In this document: piece after piece, positions 12,976 through 26,411 of the stretch
Numbering within the stretch: position 1 is the first letter of the stretch
Layout of the letters: the number at the start of each line of letters is the position of its first letter
Source: Ischnura elegans
Taxonomy: Eukaryota; Arthropoda; Insecta; Odonata; Coenagrionidae
DNA: 64,000 nucleotides
Direction: 5' to 3'
NCBI RefSeq assembly: GCF_921293095.1
Contig: NW_025791696.1
Coordinates: 1-64,000, forward strand
Translations under genes and position numbers: made by a program
The notes under the pieces: model-generated
What the model was told of the DNA's origin: nothing
The model's input: the letters and a program-made list of their open reading frames with translations, nothing else
Databases searched by the model: none

Positions 12976-13596
12976 AATCCTACGAGAATAGAATTCTGTT
13001 ACGTTATTTTTTGGTATACAAGCATGCTGTTTTTACTGTCCTCTTACAGTATTGATTTATAACTACATATTTAATCTCAATTTTTTATTTCTAGAGTATA
13101 TTGCTGCATAATTATTAATTTGAACAGCTCTCATTCGTGAAGCCAAAATTTCAGCTCATGAAATCTTTCGGCAGGGAAGCAAAAGCGGATATACCGGTCC
13201 GCGTTACTGACACGTGAGGGTTAAGGTCGGCACAAATACCCTGAAAAATTGTTGACTTTAAAGTTAATAAATAAAATCGTCCAAAGTATTTGTACCATTG
13301 GTTTTTATTTTAACGCCTATTGATGACATTTTTAATGGCAAGCATATTTTTTAACAGAATAGGTCTGAGAAAAGACGTATTTCGAATCGTTCAGTCGCGA
13401 ACAAATCTACTTTTAACCCATCATCGCACATTGGTACAACACGAAATCGCATAGTGCATTGCTAAGTGCAATCTCCTAAAGCCTAGGTATTATTTCTTTC
13501 CCTGCAATGATAGAGATTTACAACGTACTAGTGGGTTTTTCTCCCATATGGACTGCAAAAATTTCCTCTATTACCACAAACGATCCTCTTTTATTT

Positions 13597-13780
13597 AGGC
13601 CTGGTGACATGCCACATTAAGCCGTACGGGTGAATGAACGTATGAATGAATGAACGCCAAAGCGCCCAATTTATATAAACGCATGAACAGGGAAAATAGA
13701 TCCTGTTCCAATTCGGTTCACGTATTCGCACATGCTCCATTTCGGATCACTAAAGTCGTTCATGCTCACTGACATTTATA
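13597..13780. mobile_element. Degenerate relative of the AGGCCTG MITE
   Basis: AGGCCTGGTGACATGCCACA and the following GTACGGGT...GAATGAACG pattern align with the intact element at 28221-28455. The right end is eroded and could not be placed precisely. Confidence 0.5.
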
Positions 13781-13884
13781 CATAATAGTGAATTTATCAT
13801 GTAACCAAGATTTAAGTACGCAATTCCCCGCGCACCAATTGTTAGCATGCGTGACGTTTATTGGACTGTGGGGTGTGATTATGG

Positions 13885-13973
13885 GAGTCCAATTGCATGC
13901 TAGTGATTGATCACCCCCTGCCAAATACCCTAGAGGTGGCTCGCAGGGTAATATTTAGATGTAGATTAATCGA
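13885..13973 (+). mobile_element. LINE 3' end with GATGTAGAT tail
   Basis: CACCCCCTGCCAAATACCCT, then GGTGGCTCGCAGGGTA and a TTAGATGTAGAT tail, match the 3' end of the LINE fragment at 39585-40014. Only the 3' untranslated end is present. Confidence 0.7.
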
Positions 13974-16900
13974 TATATGTAGAGAATTTCAGGCTGGTTT
14001 TTCGCTGGCATTAAACTTCTTTCCATGGGCATACTCTGAGAACGTCAGTGTGAAGTGAACGCAAATATTATCGGTGAAAGAAGTAACAAGGTGCATATCC
14101 GTTTCTACTGAATATTATGCGGTTAAATTTCATAGGGAAACTGTCATCTGCATTCGAATAAACGCATTTCGAAGCAAAAATAAATTTGGGCTTTGACTTC
14201 TGGGATCTAAAATCGAATGAGACGCCTGGAATTCCCATCAACGGATCGTCATCGACAAAAACCCGGAACTGCTAGTCACACCACTCTCAATAGCAAACAA
14301 ACCATCTTTCGCTTGAGGACGAAACGATGGCCTGGTATACAACAGCCGCCTTCTCCTCCTCGCCAGCAAAGTATTTTCAAGGCGTCGAAGGAAATTTACC
14401 TCTATTTGGATTTCCATTTAAGCTCGGAGGAAATCCCACGCACGAGAAGAAATTTCCCTCTCACTCTCAATAGGGCATGGGATGCTATCTTCTCAATCAT
14501 CAGCTGACCCAAGAGCACAAAATTACGGACACAAAAAAGGGAATTCTTCATTACCATACCCATGTCGAAACAACCTTTGTTTTTTCTCGTAAAGTGGCCT
14601 ATGACCTTCGAAAAAATGTTACAATTCATTGGCGCATAGCAGGATACAAAAAAGCAGTAGAAATTTGCCTAGTATGTCTCAAGGAAGTATTATTAATGGA
14701 AGCTGTCAGCTTAAATTGGTCGGCTTATAATTTATTTCATACTATTAGCAAGCGGAAAGGTAATTTTGATTTTCTAATAGGCATTCCACATGATATATTG
14801 GAAGAAATTCAGAAAAATTCCACACTATTCGAAACAGTAATCTATTCACCTTAGGATCGCTTTCAATGAAAATTGGTACTTTGTAGCAAATTGTTTTTAG
14901 ATGAAGAACGACGTCTCATAGATCAATGGATATTTTTAAAGCGAGATTTCCAAAGAGAAAGCCCCAATAGTCCAGGGAAAGTAAACTATTACTTAGAGCT
15001 CTTTTTCTTCCGGGATAAAATACCTTCATGCCTTAAGCATACGTAGCGGAATATATATTTTCGAACTCAATATCAAGTGAACCAAAAATCGATGTTACAC
15101 AAAATAAGAATCATTATTTCCCTGGTATAAATCTTATACATGACCATTGGTTGGTTCTAAGATTGACAAATAAAAACCAATGCAAATATGTAAAAAATAG
15201 CTAATTATTATCTGATCTCAACATTAGCAGGAGAATTACCGTACAAATAGATAGGATGTTAATTTTTTAATGCTTCTTGTATAGTAAAGTAGGTTTACGC
15301 GCAGTGAAAAGACTCTTTGCAGTCACCATCAATTGACCATACTAGTGGCTTGACTATTACCCAAATAGGTGGCTAAATCATGACTCGTGAAATTGATAGA
15401 TCCTAGATAAATGTAACATGTTGATAGATAGAAAATAGACTCAAATATTGCATGGTATTAGGCTGGTGATCCACTGATTTCGACTTAAATTATTCAATCT
15501 TTTAGAGGAGAGACAGCGAGCTTCATTTGAGAAGGGTGAGGGAAAATTTATGGCTACATGTAATGATTCCTCAAGCGTAATATTCAACTAAGGTTCGAAA
15601 ACGACATTATTTACGGCAAAATATCTAAAAACAAACATAAATGCACAATTGTGAGATGAGGATTCAGTGTGTACTCGAAAAAAATTTGTCTAGGTTAAAA
15701 ATTTCATCAATAATGCGATCTTTAGAAACATCTATGTATATCGCAACACTCTCTCCATTTAATCCCTCTGATGGTTTTTTCTTAAGATTCATTCATTTCA
15801 TAATAGCCGAATTTTATCGTTTATAATTTTCACGTGAGAGTGTGCATGCCAAGAGGACACCTAAGGTTCTGAAATCCTGGATGGAGTGAATCCAACAAAC
15901 TCCCAAAAAAACCATATAATGGAAGATGGTCTTGGGAGAGAAACATTACCTATAATAATAGTTATTTTTCATTTATTAGAAATAGAGATTGTTCGAAGGA
16001 AGAGACCGCAAGTTTATATGCGTAAAACTCAAGGTTTGATTATGCGGCTCGTGATTGGCGCGTGAGGCGTGCCTCAAGATGCCAAAATGATAAAAGGTTC
16101 AAATATTATTAAAAAATCGAAAATGCAAGAGTAAAGCCCTTTGGGGCACGCCCTATATTTGAATCACGAAAAAACCTCAGCTTTGATCCATGGCCACTGG
16201 TAGAATCCAAATGTGAAAAAGTGAAAAACCCACTCTACCTATCCGACAGAGGGATTTATAGCATCAACCGATTGATTCAGAGTCCAGAGTGCTGACATTC
16301 CATTTTTATTATTATATGCAAGATTCAGTAAACAAATATTATCTCCTTGGCATTGCATAACAACGTAACAAACAAGTTCTTGAACTTTAATAATTTCAAG
16401 TAATAAGGAAGGCTTAATAATAAGATGAGATCAGACTTAACAAATGAGGGTAGTAATTTAATTCAAGTGATTCTTCAAAACTATAATTTTAACAAGATCC
16501 CCTACCTACCTTTCTGAGCTTTGACGATAGTATACAGCTATCGTTCTATATTCATAACTATGTCTATAAAAAACTAGTCAATATAATAAGCTGCGCGTCA
16601 TTGAACTAAAAATTTTGACATTACATATTTGATTAATGTCCATGCGAAAAATACACAGAATGTAAAATTTATTTTCAAAAGAGGCCGAGTACAATGAGTT
16701 ATGTATGAATCATGTTGTTTATCGCCATCATTAAAGTCAAAAGGTTAGTTCCTTTACCTCCAATCTCGTATGATCAACGGGACACTGTACCATAGCCATG
16801 AAGGTAAAAGGGTGAGCAAATATTTTTCCCAATTCTTGCGCCCATTCAGGAATATAAAAAATTATCCTTTGAATTCAGAATTTGCAGACAGTTGCAATTA

Positions 16901-18039
16901 ATTTGAATAAAGACATTTGCAATTAATAGACTTCAGAAGTACATCCAAGTTCGGAAGTAAACACACTTTTGGAGATAAGTTTTGTAATGAAAACAGACGG
17001 CATACGGACGTACCGTTATCATTCACCCAAGACTGAAGCACATCTTTCACTTATCTTTTCATCCTTCCTTTTCTTTGAGTCACGACTCGACGTTGCGAGA
17101 TTACCGAGCGGACGCTTCGAGAGGAAATTCCACTTTTCCTCGAAATATCTCATTTTGCTCACGCATACCATTTTGAAAAGAGACCCTTTCTCCCAGAATC
17201 GCGACCAAAGCCCTCTTTTCTCTTTCGCCGAACGGTTTAAACTTTGCCAAAAAAGTCTTCGTAGATAGGAGTCAACAGCCACGCCTCGAAAAAGGTCCTG
17301 GTTTAGTGCTCGCGCCACAAAACACTTGGGTTGTGTTGCAAAGGCATTTTTATTGTGCAAACTCTCTAACGGAACTCGTGGAAAACGGCCTTTGATTAGC
17401 CAAAATGAGAAAAAGTGGGATTTTAGCACATTCCCTACAGGTATTACACAATATTGGGCTCAGTAGAAGCAGCTATCCTTCCCAGTTTTGAACGCTTTAT
17501 ACAGCAATGACTTTTCCGCGGGTTTGAACGCTGTAAACAGCGATCACTGGTCACATGCTAACGCTATTATCAACAAGTGTAAATAAAGGTGAATCCTCTT
17601 GATAATGACCAGGAAAGGTTAAGACCGGTCTGGTGTTTTAATACATTTATGTGGAAAACAGCAATGTTTAATTTATATCTATTAAGATGATTTAACTTCT
17701 GTGGAAGTAATAGCACTCACTCTAGAAAAACATTCGAAGAACTCGGTGGATGTTGGAACGTACAAAAATGATCAAAAATCTCATGAAAATTAAATTTAAC
17801 TAATATTCGTTTAGGGGAGATGCTAAATTTTTTCCAAGAATGAACTTAAGGGAAATTAGCGGCATGAAAAAGGGTGTGCCGTAGAGGACCAGAAAATGAG
17901 ATGTTAAATTTTTGCAATATTTACGGAGAAAATTTAGATTGATTAGCGGATCATTTCTCCTACGCAAAAATTCCAACAAAAAAAAAGACAAGAGAGAGAG
18001 AGATTTTCCAAAGGCTGAGGAAAAATGAAATGCCAGGTA
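13974..18039. other. Long stretch without a supported gene
   Basis: Contains two overlapping plus-strand frames (14217-14507, 14477-14854) and a minus frame (17019-17429). None has recognisable domains, clear splice borders or codon bias. A short (GA)n run lies near 17990-18001. Confidence 0.4.
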
Positions 18040-20071
18040 CAGTCACTTTAAAAAGTTTTAGGACAAAGGTTGTGGCGCCGCTCCTGCTTCCCGTGGAATT
18101 TTTGTTTGTCCTACTCTTTTCGTTTTCCTTGGTCACTTACCGAAAATATTTCGTTTGCCTGTGAAGATAAATGTACTCAGAGGGAGTAGTTACTTGCTAA
18201 TTGATCATTTTTGTTTCGATTTATGTCGGATTTAATGATTGTTTCGTGTGCATTTACTCCGTACTTACCCCGGTATTCACTGTTGCTTAGTGTTGTCCGT
18301 ATTATAATACTCACGGTGAAAGCAGCTGCGGTGGACTAGTGGACTATACGTCCAACTAAGGCGATTGAGGTAGTGAGATCGAATCCCAAGTGTGGAAAAG
18401 GTTGGTAATTTTCTTCGTCGTTCATTCGTTTTTTATTTCTTTATAGATTTCAAATCATTTTAAATTCGCTAAAAGAGCTTTACATACTTTTTTAACGATA
18501 ATAAGTCATATTAAAGTTAAGAATTGGGTAGGATTAGACATATAGTTTCTATGATTTCCAGGTAGATTTTGAATGTTAGGGATTTAAAAAAGAGGATAAC
18601 CTTAACGCGGCAGTATAGGGCGCATAAAAACCAAGCGTCGGTGTTAACATAATTGTTTAAGACTGGCGACAAATGGTCATGCATATCAGTTGATAATTAA
18701 AAAAATTATCTCTTGCTTTCAAATGCTGTAGGCTGTTAAGATTTTCTGTAATGAACACCAAACTGGTTTTGGAGCAAAGAGGGCTAGTGGTAAAGATTGG
18801 TTAATAACCTGGCCTTGGCGTTTATATGCTCGTGAAAGATCGGCGTGAAGGAGTCATTGTTTTAACTTCATTATTAACCACACTAGCTTCTGGAAAACTT
18901 AAAAATAAATATATAGCTTACACTTTTTTAAATTTAGCTGTGCCTTGTAAATGAAGTTCAACGAGTAATAATTTAAAATGAAATATAATAACATAATTTG
19001 ATAATATAAGATATTATTCAAACTCCCTATGCATTCGTTACCGACTATCATTCACAGATAAATCCAATACACTTTTCAATCACCTGGTGTCAAAATTGAT
19101 AAAATAATGGGCAACATTATTCGCAATTTACTACTTGAAGTAATTTGTTTCATGCTGTACATTCCCCATCCTCCTCCGTTCAATTCTACCTTGTTGTATT
19201 CTACGACAAATTTTCTGGTGGGCGAAAATGGTGAAGTATCAAAAAGACTATTCGCTAACTAAATTGTGAAGTAAATCAATTCTAACAAATAATTAAGATC
19301 AATATTTATGAAAAAAGAGTTATAAGTTTCTGGAAAAAACACGAAAGTGTGACTCCCAGCACCAGTCTTTGAACTGATCAATTACTCCAACGCCGGGTTT
19401 TTACTCGACAATTACCATAGGCTCTTTTCTGAAACCCCTGCCTTTTAACTGTAGCCATTCTTAGAAAGGATAAGACCACTCTTGCTCTATTCAAAACTTT
19501 TATGTGACTTATTATGAATTTAAAAAATCATATGACGCTGCTGCAGCGAATTTTTTGTGATTTGAAATCTATAAAGAAATAAAAAACGAGTGAACGACGA
19601 AGAAAATTACCAACTTTTTCAACACTTGGGATTCGATCTCACAAACTCCATCACCTTAGTTTAATCGTAGCCTACGTTATATACATATAACGTAGGCTAT
19701 AGTATATAATGTATATAACGTAGGCTACGGTTTAATACGTATGAGTGCACCTTTAGTCCACTAGTCCACCGCAGCTACTTTCACGATGAGTATTATATTA
19801 AGGATAATACTAACCAACAGTGAAAACCGGGGCAGGTACGCAGTAAGTGCACACGAAACAATCATTAAATCCGACATAAATCGAAACAAAAATGATACTA
19901 CGAAATCATACATAAAAGTAACTACTCCCTCTGTGTGCATTTATCTTCACAGACAAACGAAATATTTTCGGTAAGTGACCAAAGAAAACAAAAAGAGTAG
20001 GAGAAACTAAAATTCCTCGAGAAACAAAAGTGGCGCCACAACCTTTGTCCTAGAACTTTTAAAGGTGACTG
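18040..20071. mobile_element. 2-kb Tc1-like element with long inverted repeats
   Basis: The left end CAGTCACTTTAAAAAGTTTT and right end (reverse complement) CAGTCACCTTTAAAAGTTCT are each bordered by TA, the Tc1/mariner target. The inverted arms are long, 18040-18457 and 19558-20071. The right arm is longer because of an insertion holding repeated ATAACGTAGGCTA motifs (about 19685-19732). The middle (18458-19557) shows no transposase. It is non-autonomous, and unusual in carrying a tRNA-like segment inside the arms. Confidence 0.8.
18327..18398 (+). repeat. tRNA-like segment inside the left arm
   Basis: An A-box-like stretch, GTGGACTAGTGGACT (18331-18345), and a B-box GATCGAATCCC (18377-18387) are spaced as in tRNA-derived promoters. 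No cloverleaf with an anticodon arm can be drawn with confidence. The complement is present, diverged, in the right arm near 19620-19770. A SINE-head origin is inferred. Confidence 0.5.
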
Positions 20072-23063
20072 TACATATTCCGCAAGTTTTTGACATCAGG
20101 TCGAATCGTGGTACTCCTAAAAAGTTTGCAATTTATAATTTAAACTTTTAATGAACAATTCATTAAGGGAGGAGAGAGAAAAAATATTAGACTGGACATA
20201 TAATTCGAATGGTGCGATTAACACACCTTTTGCTAATTTTGTTTCATGTGCAGCAAGCAAATAATTTTCTATTGGGATTTATTAGATGTACTTGCGGCGT
20301 CTGTGCGCCCTAAAGTTTCCGGGATAGAATAATAAAATTGGAACAGGGTGGTTTCCTATTATTTTTTTATTGCCTAAATCGAAAGATTATTACTCCTATC
20401 ACTAGTAAAGCGTTGATGAGGTAATTTTCCATGAAAATTCAATTCCTAATTGCCCATAACTTGGGCAAAGGATGTAGGGGTACTGTGGCCGTAGATGGTA
20501 TGTGTGGTTCGTGAAGATTACCGCAGATATACCTATCTTTCCAATTTTCTCTGAAGATGTTTCCATCTCGTTGTCATTGAAACCTATGACCCTCAGTTGG
20601 CCAGCATTTGTTTCACCTTGTCGCCATTAGGGTCGTTACTCCTTCAGTCATCAGATTATCTTATTTCATGATTCATTGATAGGTTATTCATAGACTTAGG
20701 CAGGAAAGGTGAATAAAAAATTATTGTCATTAGGTCCAAATTACTAATTAAAAAAATGCATTTCTTGATGCATTAACTAAATGAAATTTTACGTTAACTT
20801 TTCTATAAAGTAAGATAAATAGTAGTCGATGTGATGGTGTTTGTGAAAATTATTGAGTTTTTTATAAGGAAGTACTCAATAGCCCTGATATCCCTTCGGC
20901 AACTCAACATTTACTCCTACACATAAATTTGTTTCATAAAAATATAAATCCACGGAGTTGATTACTACAGATTCTGGGTTAGTTTAATAGCTAAACACGA
21001 GGATCACAGATTAAGCTCTTCCTTCAATCCGCGTCGCTCAGTGTTTCCTTAAAGGCCTGAAAGGGGTCGTTGATTAGCCAGAAATATTAGTACGGTTCGC
21101 TTGGTTTTCTCAGAAACAAAATTATTTGGATATTAAGGTGAAATGGGAGAGGGTTGACATACGCTTGAATTGCCGCTGGAACTTCAATGGAAACAGGTTC
21201 TTATCAAATATGGATGCATGATAGCTAGAAATATTCTAGGCAAAACAATTTCTGCCATAATTCAATCGTCACCCAAAAGAAATAAGCTTTCACGGTTGTA
21301 CCTCCGCAGTTCAAATAAAAAAATGGTATAAAATTTTATGATGGATAATTTTCCAATAATAGGAAGATAGCTGATAGTAGGATAATCTACCTCGCTCAGT
21401 GAAGATAAACATTACCTTCTTCGTAAATTTAAATAATTTAAGCCGCGTCAAAGTTTATATTCATGTACTTTTATGTAATACATCAAAACAGGAGTTATAT
21501 TTGACGATTTACGGTCGGGACTGGATAGTTGTAAATGGGCTCTATTGCTGGGAAGTGAAACTGTCAGAAAAATCAGAAGATAACAAACGCAAAAGATTTA
21601 AAACTAGGTTATTAAAATATGTGTGCGGAGCAGTGTGGAATATTTTTGCAACTGTTAAGTAGCGACTTATGCTAAAATGCACCTAGTAAGTGTACCGATA
21701 AAAATCTGCCTTTTCCCAGACTTTCCACATGCTTGTATAGGCCGCTGTAGGTTATTTCAACAAGCACGGAAACACGTGAGAATCGTTCTTAAATGCTCAG
21801 TGAAAAAACTTCCAATCAACGTCTAAAACTCTTGGAGAATAGTTAAATGCCATAAGGAATGCAAAAATGATCTTCAAGTTTTCCTCTAGTTTGGAACGCA
21901 GTCTTTTAAATGCCAGACAGATTTTAAAACGAGCCGGATTGGAGAAAAATCTCGAAGGTTGGAGAAGTTGGCAAACCAGCTATTTATTCATATTTGATTT
22001 CTACAGAATCGCACATAATCAGTCAGCCAAAGAAGGCAAGTTCTACGAATAGCAACTTTTAAACTCCCACGTGACCGGTCATATTTTCTCGCAAATAGTT
22101 ACTATTTAAAAAACTTCAATTATCATCTTAAAAGTCTCATCTTTTATTGAGTAGAACTCTATCAGCATTTGAAGTCACCTTCTTCCGGAGAGATATCGTA
22201 GAAAATTCATTCAACAAGAAGGTAAGAGGATAAAAAACATATCATACTATCTAATAAACACAAGGAATGCGTACTTATTACAGAGGGAATACATGTATGA
22301 TAGACAGTACGATATCTTTGTGTGTTACTTAATTTTTGTACAGATTTGTCTCAATTTAGCGTCAGAGAAAATTCTGATGCGATTTTGTTTTACTTTGAGA
22401 TTGAGGCAAACGTTTAAAATGTCTACTTCTCCCACCTTGCAAATTTCAAGATTATAGCTTACGTTTTGAAAAATAAATTTGTCCCAGGATTTTTATCTAT
22501 TTCCATGACGGGAAATTTATCTAACGATAGTCGATTGGGTGAGTATTTGATGTAACGAGAATGTATTAGGTAACTAGTTCTCTGAACTCCTTCCAAGTCT
22601 CAGAATAAAATTCTATATATTTAGAGCTTTGAGAAAAAAAAATTTAAGAATTTCCGCGCCAGCATTAACATGATACGGTGAAGCACATTTTATGGCCATC
22701 AGTAGTTAATAAACTCAGCCCATATGAATTCTACATCACATTATATGTAAAAGTATTCTTCATTTATAACTTTAACTTTATCCCGTAAAACAGCAATACG
22801 AGGGCGTTTTTTTTTCAACCTCAGATCGCTCAGCAAAAACACCATGTAAGTGACAGGCGGGTACTGCACAGTTAGGGAAACTGCGCGTCCTTCGCACCAG
22901 ACAATTAAGTAATATCTGACCATAAGATATTAGTTTAAGCTTAGTAGCAATCTCATTAACAACACTACCTACATATATTCTCCCGCCAAGTGTACAGTGC
23001 TGAGCGACAGCCAGAAAACTTCAGGCTCGAAAGGCTTCAGCATTGACATGTCTTGACCTTTAT
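20072..23063. other. Intergenic with one MITE fragment
   Basis: 20346-20402 is the terminal 57 bp of the GGGTGGTTTCC element (GGGTGGTTTCCTATT, then a T-rich run). No other feature recognised. Short frames at 21399-21662 and 21867-22052 lack support. Confidence 0.45.
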
Positions 23064-23418
23064 CACTTTGCGTGCCATGGACGTATTATTACGTCCTGCT
23101 AATCCTTCTGAGGATTGCTTGTAATCGTTTGCAAATTGAGCGTAATAAAAAATATTATGCATTTCATGGCGGTACATCATTTGTTGCAACTTTTTTATTT
23201 AAAAAAACAGTAGGTTTTCATTGCTAAATTACATGTTAAAAATTAGCAATAAATGTTATTCAACTCATTCATAAAGAAGAGTTAAGTCCATTTTTATTGA
23301 AATGCACATCAATATAAATATATTTTTGATGCTAATGTTTTAAAAAAATGTACGAATATAGTAAAAATGGCTGTTTTTTTCAGCAGGGCTTTAAATTTAG
23401 CAGCCGGCACTCAAAGTT
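23064..23418. mobile_element. piggyBac-like MITE, copy 1 (355 bp)
   Basis: One terminus reads CACTTTGCGTGCCATGGACG; the other, reverse-complemented, ACTTTGAGTGCCGGCTGC. Both sides are flanked by TTAT, a 4-bp duplication one base off the TTAA used by piggyBac transposases. Same family as 57674-58347, in inverse orientation. No coding sequence. Confidence 0.75.
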
Positions 23419-24992
23419 TTATGAAGATAAATGAGAAATTTTTTGGTGCACTATGGGTAGAGTGTGAAAGAGTGTAAAAAATTACGTCCATTCTCATTCA
23501 AAACAAAAGAAAAAACACGCTGACTTCTGGAAGCGCTGTGATCTATGTCAACGACTGTCACCTCACCGCTGATGCAGCCCAACTGCTCCTTGAGCAATTA
23601 CAATGGGACATTTTCGATCACTCACCGTGCAATGCCGACCTAGTGCCGAGTGACTTAAATCTTTGCGCTGAAATGAATGTGTAGCTTGGAGAGAAGCGGG
23701 AAAGGACACCACAAGTTTGCTCAATATTTACATATGAAATAATTTTTAATCAATCACTTCGTCTTCTTTTCATGACCCACCGGAGATAAAAAAATTGGCC
23801 CTCGTATATATTTTTTAATCGTTTAAAAAATTGAACAAGTGTTCTGAAAGAATATAGATTTTCATTTACTCTATAATATCAATTTTGGAAAATGGATTAA
23901 ATTTAAAAGAGATGGCTATCTAGAAATAATAATACAACACTATAACCAAATATTTTATTTTAAAAAAATTTGTCCTGCAATTCACTGCATTGTCAAATAG
24001 CGGCTTCGGTTCATCTATAACGGCACGTTTCTAAAATCTTGGGTCTTCGAGAATCTAACTTGAGGAAAATATCCAATCTTTTCTCAACAGAGCAATTGAT
24101 GAAATGAGCGACGGTAAGATTAATCCAGGCTTATGCTGGCAGATATGGTGATTAACACACATCTGACGCGAAAGCAGCTAAGCACGTAAATCGCGTATTC
24201 ATCTTGCCTCAGGGTTTTTGTGAGCGTGTACGCCACGGTGCGACGCAAGAGGATAATCTGCTTTAATTAGGATGAGATTACGAGCAATCATCGCCTTTGG
24301 TGAGTGATTTTGATGTGGTTGTAAACACCACAACGTTGTCGCACCGTAAATTTGACGAAATAGATATGATCGAGGTGGGTTTGAAGCATAACTTATCCTG
24401 GGGCCATAAAACATCCATATGCATGCCTCATTCATGCCACGATTAATGAACCTAGAAGCGTTAGCTAAAATATGAGTTTCTCATCGCGGGAAAATACACG
24501 TGCTGTATGGTCGCAGGAAGATAAAATAGATGAACCTAGAGCTAGCTGAAGTATAAGTTTGTCTTGTAGTGCGATGAAACAAGTCAATGTAGACGCGTCC
24601 AGATACAGGAATTTCCCAGCATTTTTTTGAACAGCAAAATCTAGCCAGTTCGAAAAGTAGTACCTACTTCATTTACAGTTGTAAATAGTTCTACTGCTCG
24701 AACCAAAATCACAGGTTAATTTACTAATTAGCCAAGCGATGTCGAAACAATTCCCTCTTATCCCCCTCCACTCAAATTTTGGGATGGAAACCTAACTATG
24801 AGCAGCGGAGTTTCGATTAATTTAGTTTCGTTTCAGGGAGTAAAGTTTCGTCCCGGGTCGATTGGTCGAACTCCTTGGTGATTTTAATTTCGTGTGCGAA
24901 CGAAACTAAACCCAGGCCTCATATTCTCGTTTCCCTCCGTGTCGCAACGAAGCATTTTCGTTTCGTTACACTTGCCATCCCTGCTTGGAAGA
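23419..24992. other. Intergenic, nothing recognised
   Basis: A small local duplication (TGAACCTAGA at about 24448 and 24531) is visible; no gene supported. Confidence 0.4.
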
Positions 24993-25090
24993 TGATGGAT
25001 TGGTGGCGTAACTGGTAGCATATCTTACCGGGAGACATTTTACATGCAATCTGGAGATCTGAAATCGAATCCCTAATGATTTTTTCATGT
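24993..25090 (+). repeat. tRNA-derived SINE fragment
   Basis: A-box-like TGGCGTAACTGGTAGC (from 25003) and B-box AAATCGAATCCC (25062-25073). The tRNA-like head is followed by AT-rich sequence. It differs from the main SINE family at 29742, 36727, 58355 and 59558. Confidence 0.5.
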
Positions 25091-25867
25091 AGATTTTCAT
25101 CCCAATATAGTGTTTTCATCTATAACACATTCCGTGCTGACCGATTTTTAGAGAAAATGATCTGTGCCTGACATTTTGGCAAAAATTTGCATTTTTTATT
25201 ATTATTTTAACGGAGTGATCTTATGAGTAGTGATGCTAGATACATTTTTTCAATCTTTTTTTCCAGAAGTAACCCTTCATTTGTAAAAAATTTGAAAATA
25301 ACATTTTCTAAGTGTCCTGTCAAACTTGTAATACCCTCCCGCAACACACCTATATGTTACCGATATTTCTCTGCTCTTTGTCAGTACTGCGGCGAAATCC
25401 CATTCAGAAGTAATCAGTTTCTGGAAAACTCTAATGAAAATAGAAATGCAGCTATTATTAATTTTTTAATCTGGAAATGATATATTTAAATACGTTTTTA
25501 AATGTTTTATTGACTAAAGTAACTATTGCGAGTATTACCAATAATTTCTGCAAAAGTGTTGTTCCCTATGATGGAAAATGCGACTGAACGATATGATATT
25601 TTCTGGAAAAGTTTTTATAATGACACACTTAGGGTTTATAAATAAAAAGGAAAATTTGTATAAACGAAGAATTATTGTATTGAAACATATTGTTTTACAA
25701 ATCAGAAATTGACGAGCATATGAATAAGAATTTTTCATTTACTAATTACTATAGATGAAATATTATCATTTCTCTAAATAAACAGACTTAATTAGAAAAT
25801 ATAAAAGATATGCATTAAAAAAACAATTTTGTCCAACTGTGTAAATAATTTTCAGCATAACAAATTC
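25091..25867. other. AT-rich stretch, nothing recognised
   Basis: Short frames only (for example 25223-25480 plus); no coding features seen. Confidence 0.4.
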
Positions 25868-26080
25868 TTATGATACCCCTGATAAACACTCTAGACCCAA
25901 TCGAGGCTCAGCCAGGCAGGTGGGGCAGTAATATGAAGTGTCCTGGCGGACATACTTCTTGAAGCACTCCCTACACTTCTTCTGTTTTCGTCTTTTCTGT
26001 CCTTCGTATTTGTCATATGTTCGGGGAAATGTCCTGACCAGCCCTTTTTTTGGTTGAGGCGGCCTAGGATGACTGCCTCC
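25868..26080 (-). pseudogene. piggyBac transposase C-terminal remnant
   Basis: The minus frame ending at TAA (25868-25870) gives about 70 codons ending in a cysteine-rich segment with the pattern C-x2-C ... C-x2-C ... C (CRECF, then YYCPTC, then a last Cys near LGLEC), preceded by a very basic stretch (KRRKQKK). This is the arrangement of the zinc-binding tail of piggyBac-type transposases (PGBD family), which helps recognise the element ends. The frame is closed upstream by TGA at 26081-26083 and no DDD catalytic domain is seen, so this is a truncated remnant. It could have come from an element related to the TTAA-type MITEs at 23064 and 57674. Confidence 0.7.
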
Positions 26081-26227
26081 TCAAAGGGTCGAAGGTATAG
26101 AAATTGTCATGAGAGATTCTACAATTTGAATTCAGAAGTCAATGAGAGGAGTTTTCCAAACATTTTCTGCGAATAAAAAATTAGGTATAATTAAAACATC
26201 AGGCTTTACTTTGTGAAACCTCTCCGT

Positions 26228-26411
26228 ATTGGAAATAAAGAAATAAAACTTTGTAAGGTTCACTATTATTTCAATATGGGCACGACCTGGGTTTCGTAAC
26301 GTGGTTACATCTTCATCTTCATCTGAAGACGTAACCACGTTACGAAACCCGGGTCGTACCCGTATTAAAATAATAGTGAACCTTACAAAGTTTTATTTCT
26401 TTATTTCCAAT
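26228..26411. repeat. Foldback hairpin with about 90-bp arms
   Basis: The left arm (26228-26318) and right arm (26321-26411) are nearly perfect reverse complements, from ATTGGAAATAAAGAAATAAA to its complement. Both arms hold the hammerhead-like motif or its mutated copy. No target-site duplication resolved. Confidence 0.75.
26323..26348 (+). ncRNA. Hammerhead-like core, copy 2
   Basis: CTGAAGA (26323-26329), spacer C, stem GTAAC/GTTAC with CAC loop, then GAAAC (26344-26348). The mirrored left arm carries the same structure on the minus strand, but its first box reads ATGAAGA. Confidence 0.45.

Noticed and set aside
14477-14854. 125-codon plus frame
   Set aside because: No recognisable domain, no codon bias, overlaps another frame; this length is expected by chance in AT-rich DNA of this size.
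17019-17429. 136-codon minus frame
   Set aside because: Overlaps a 99-codon plus frame, lacks family features and convincing splice sites.
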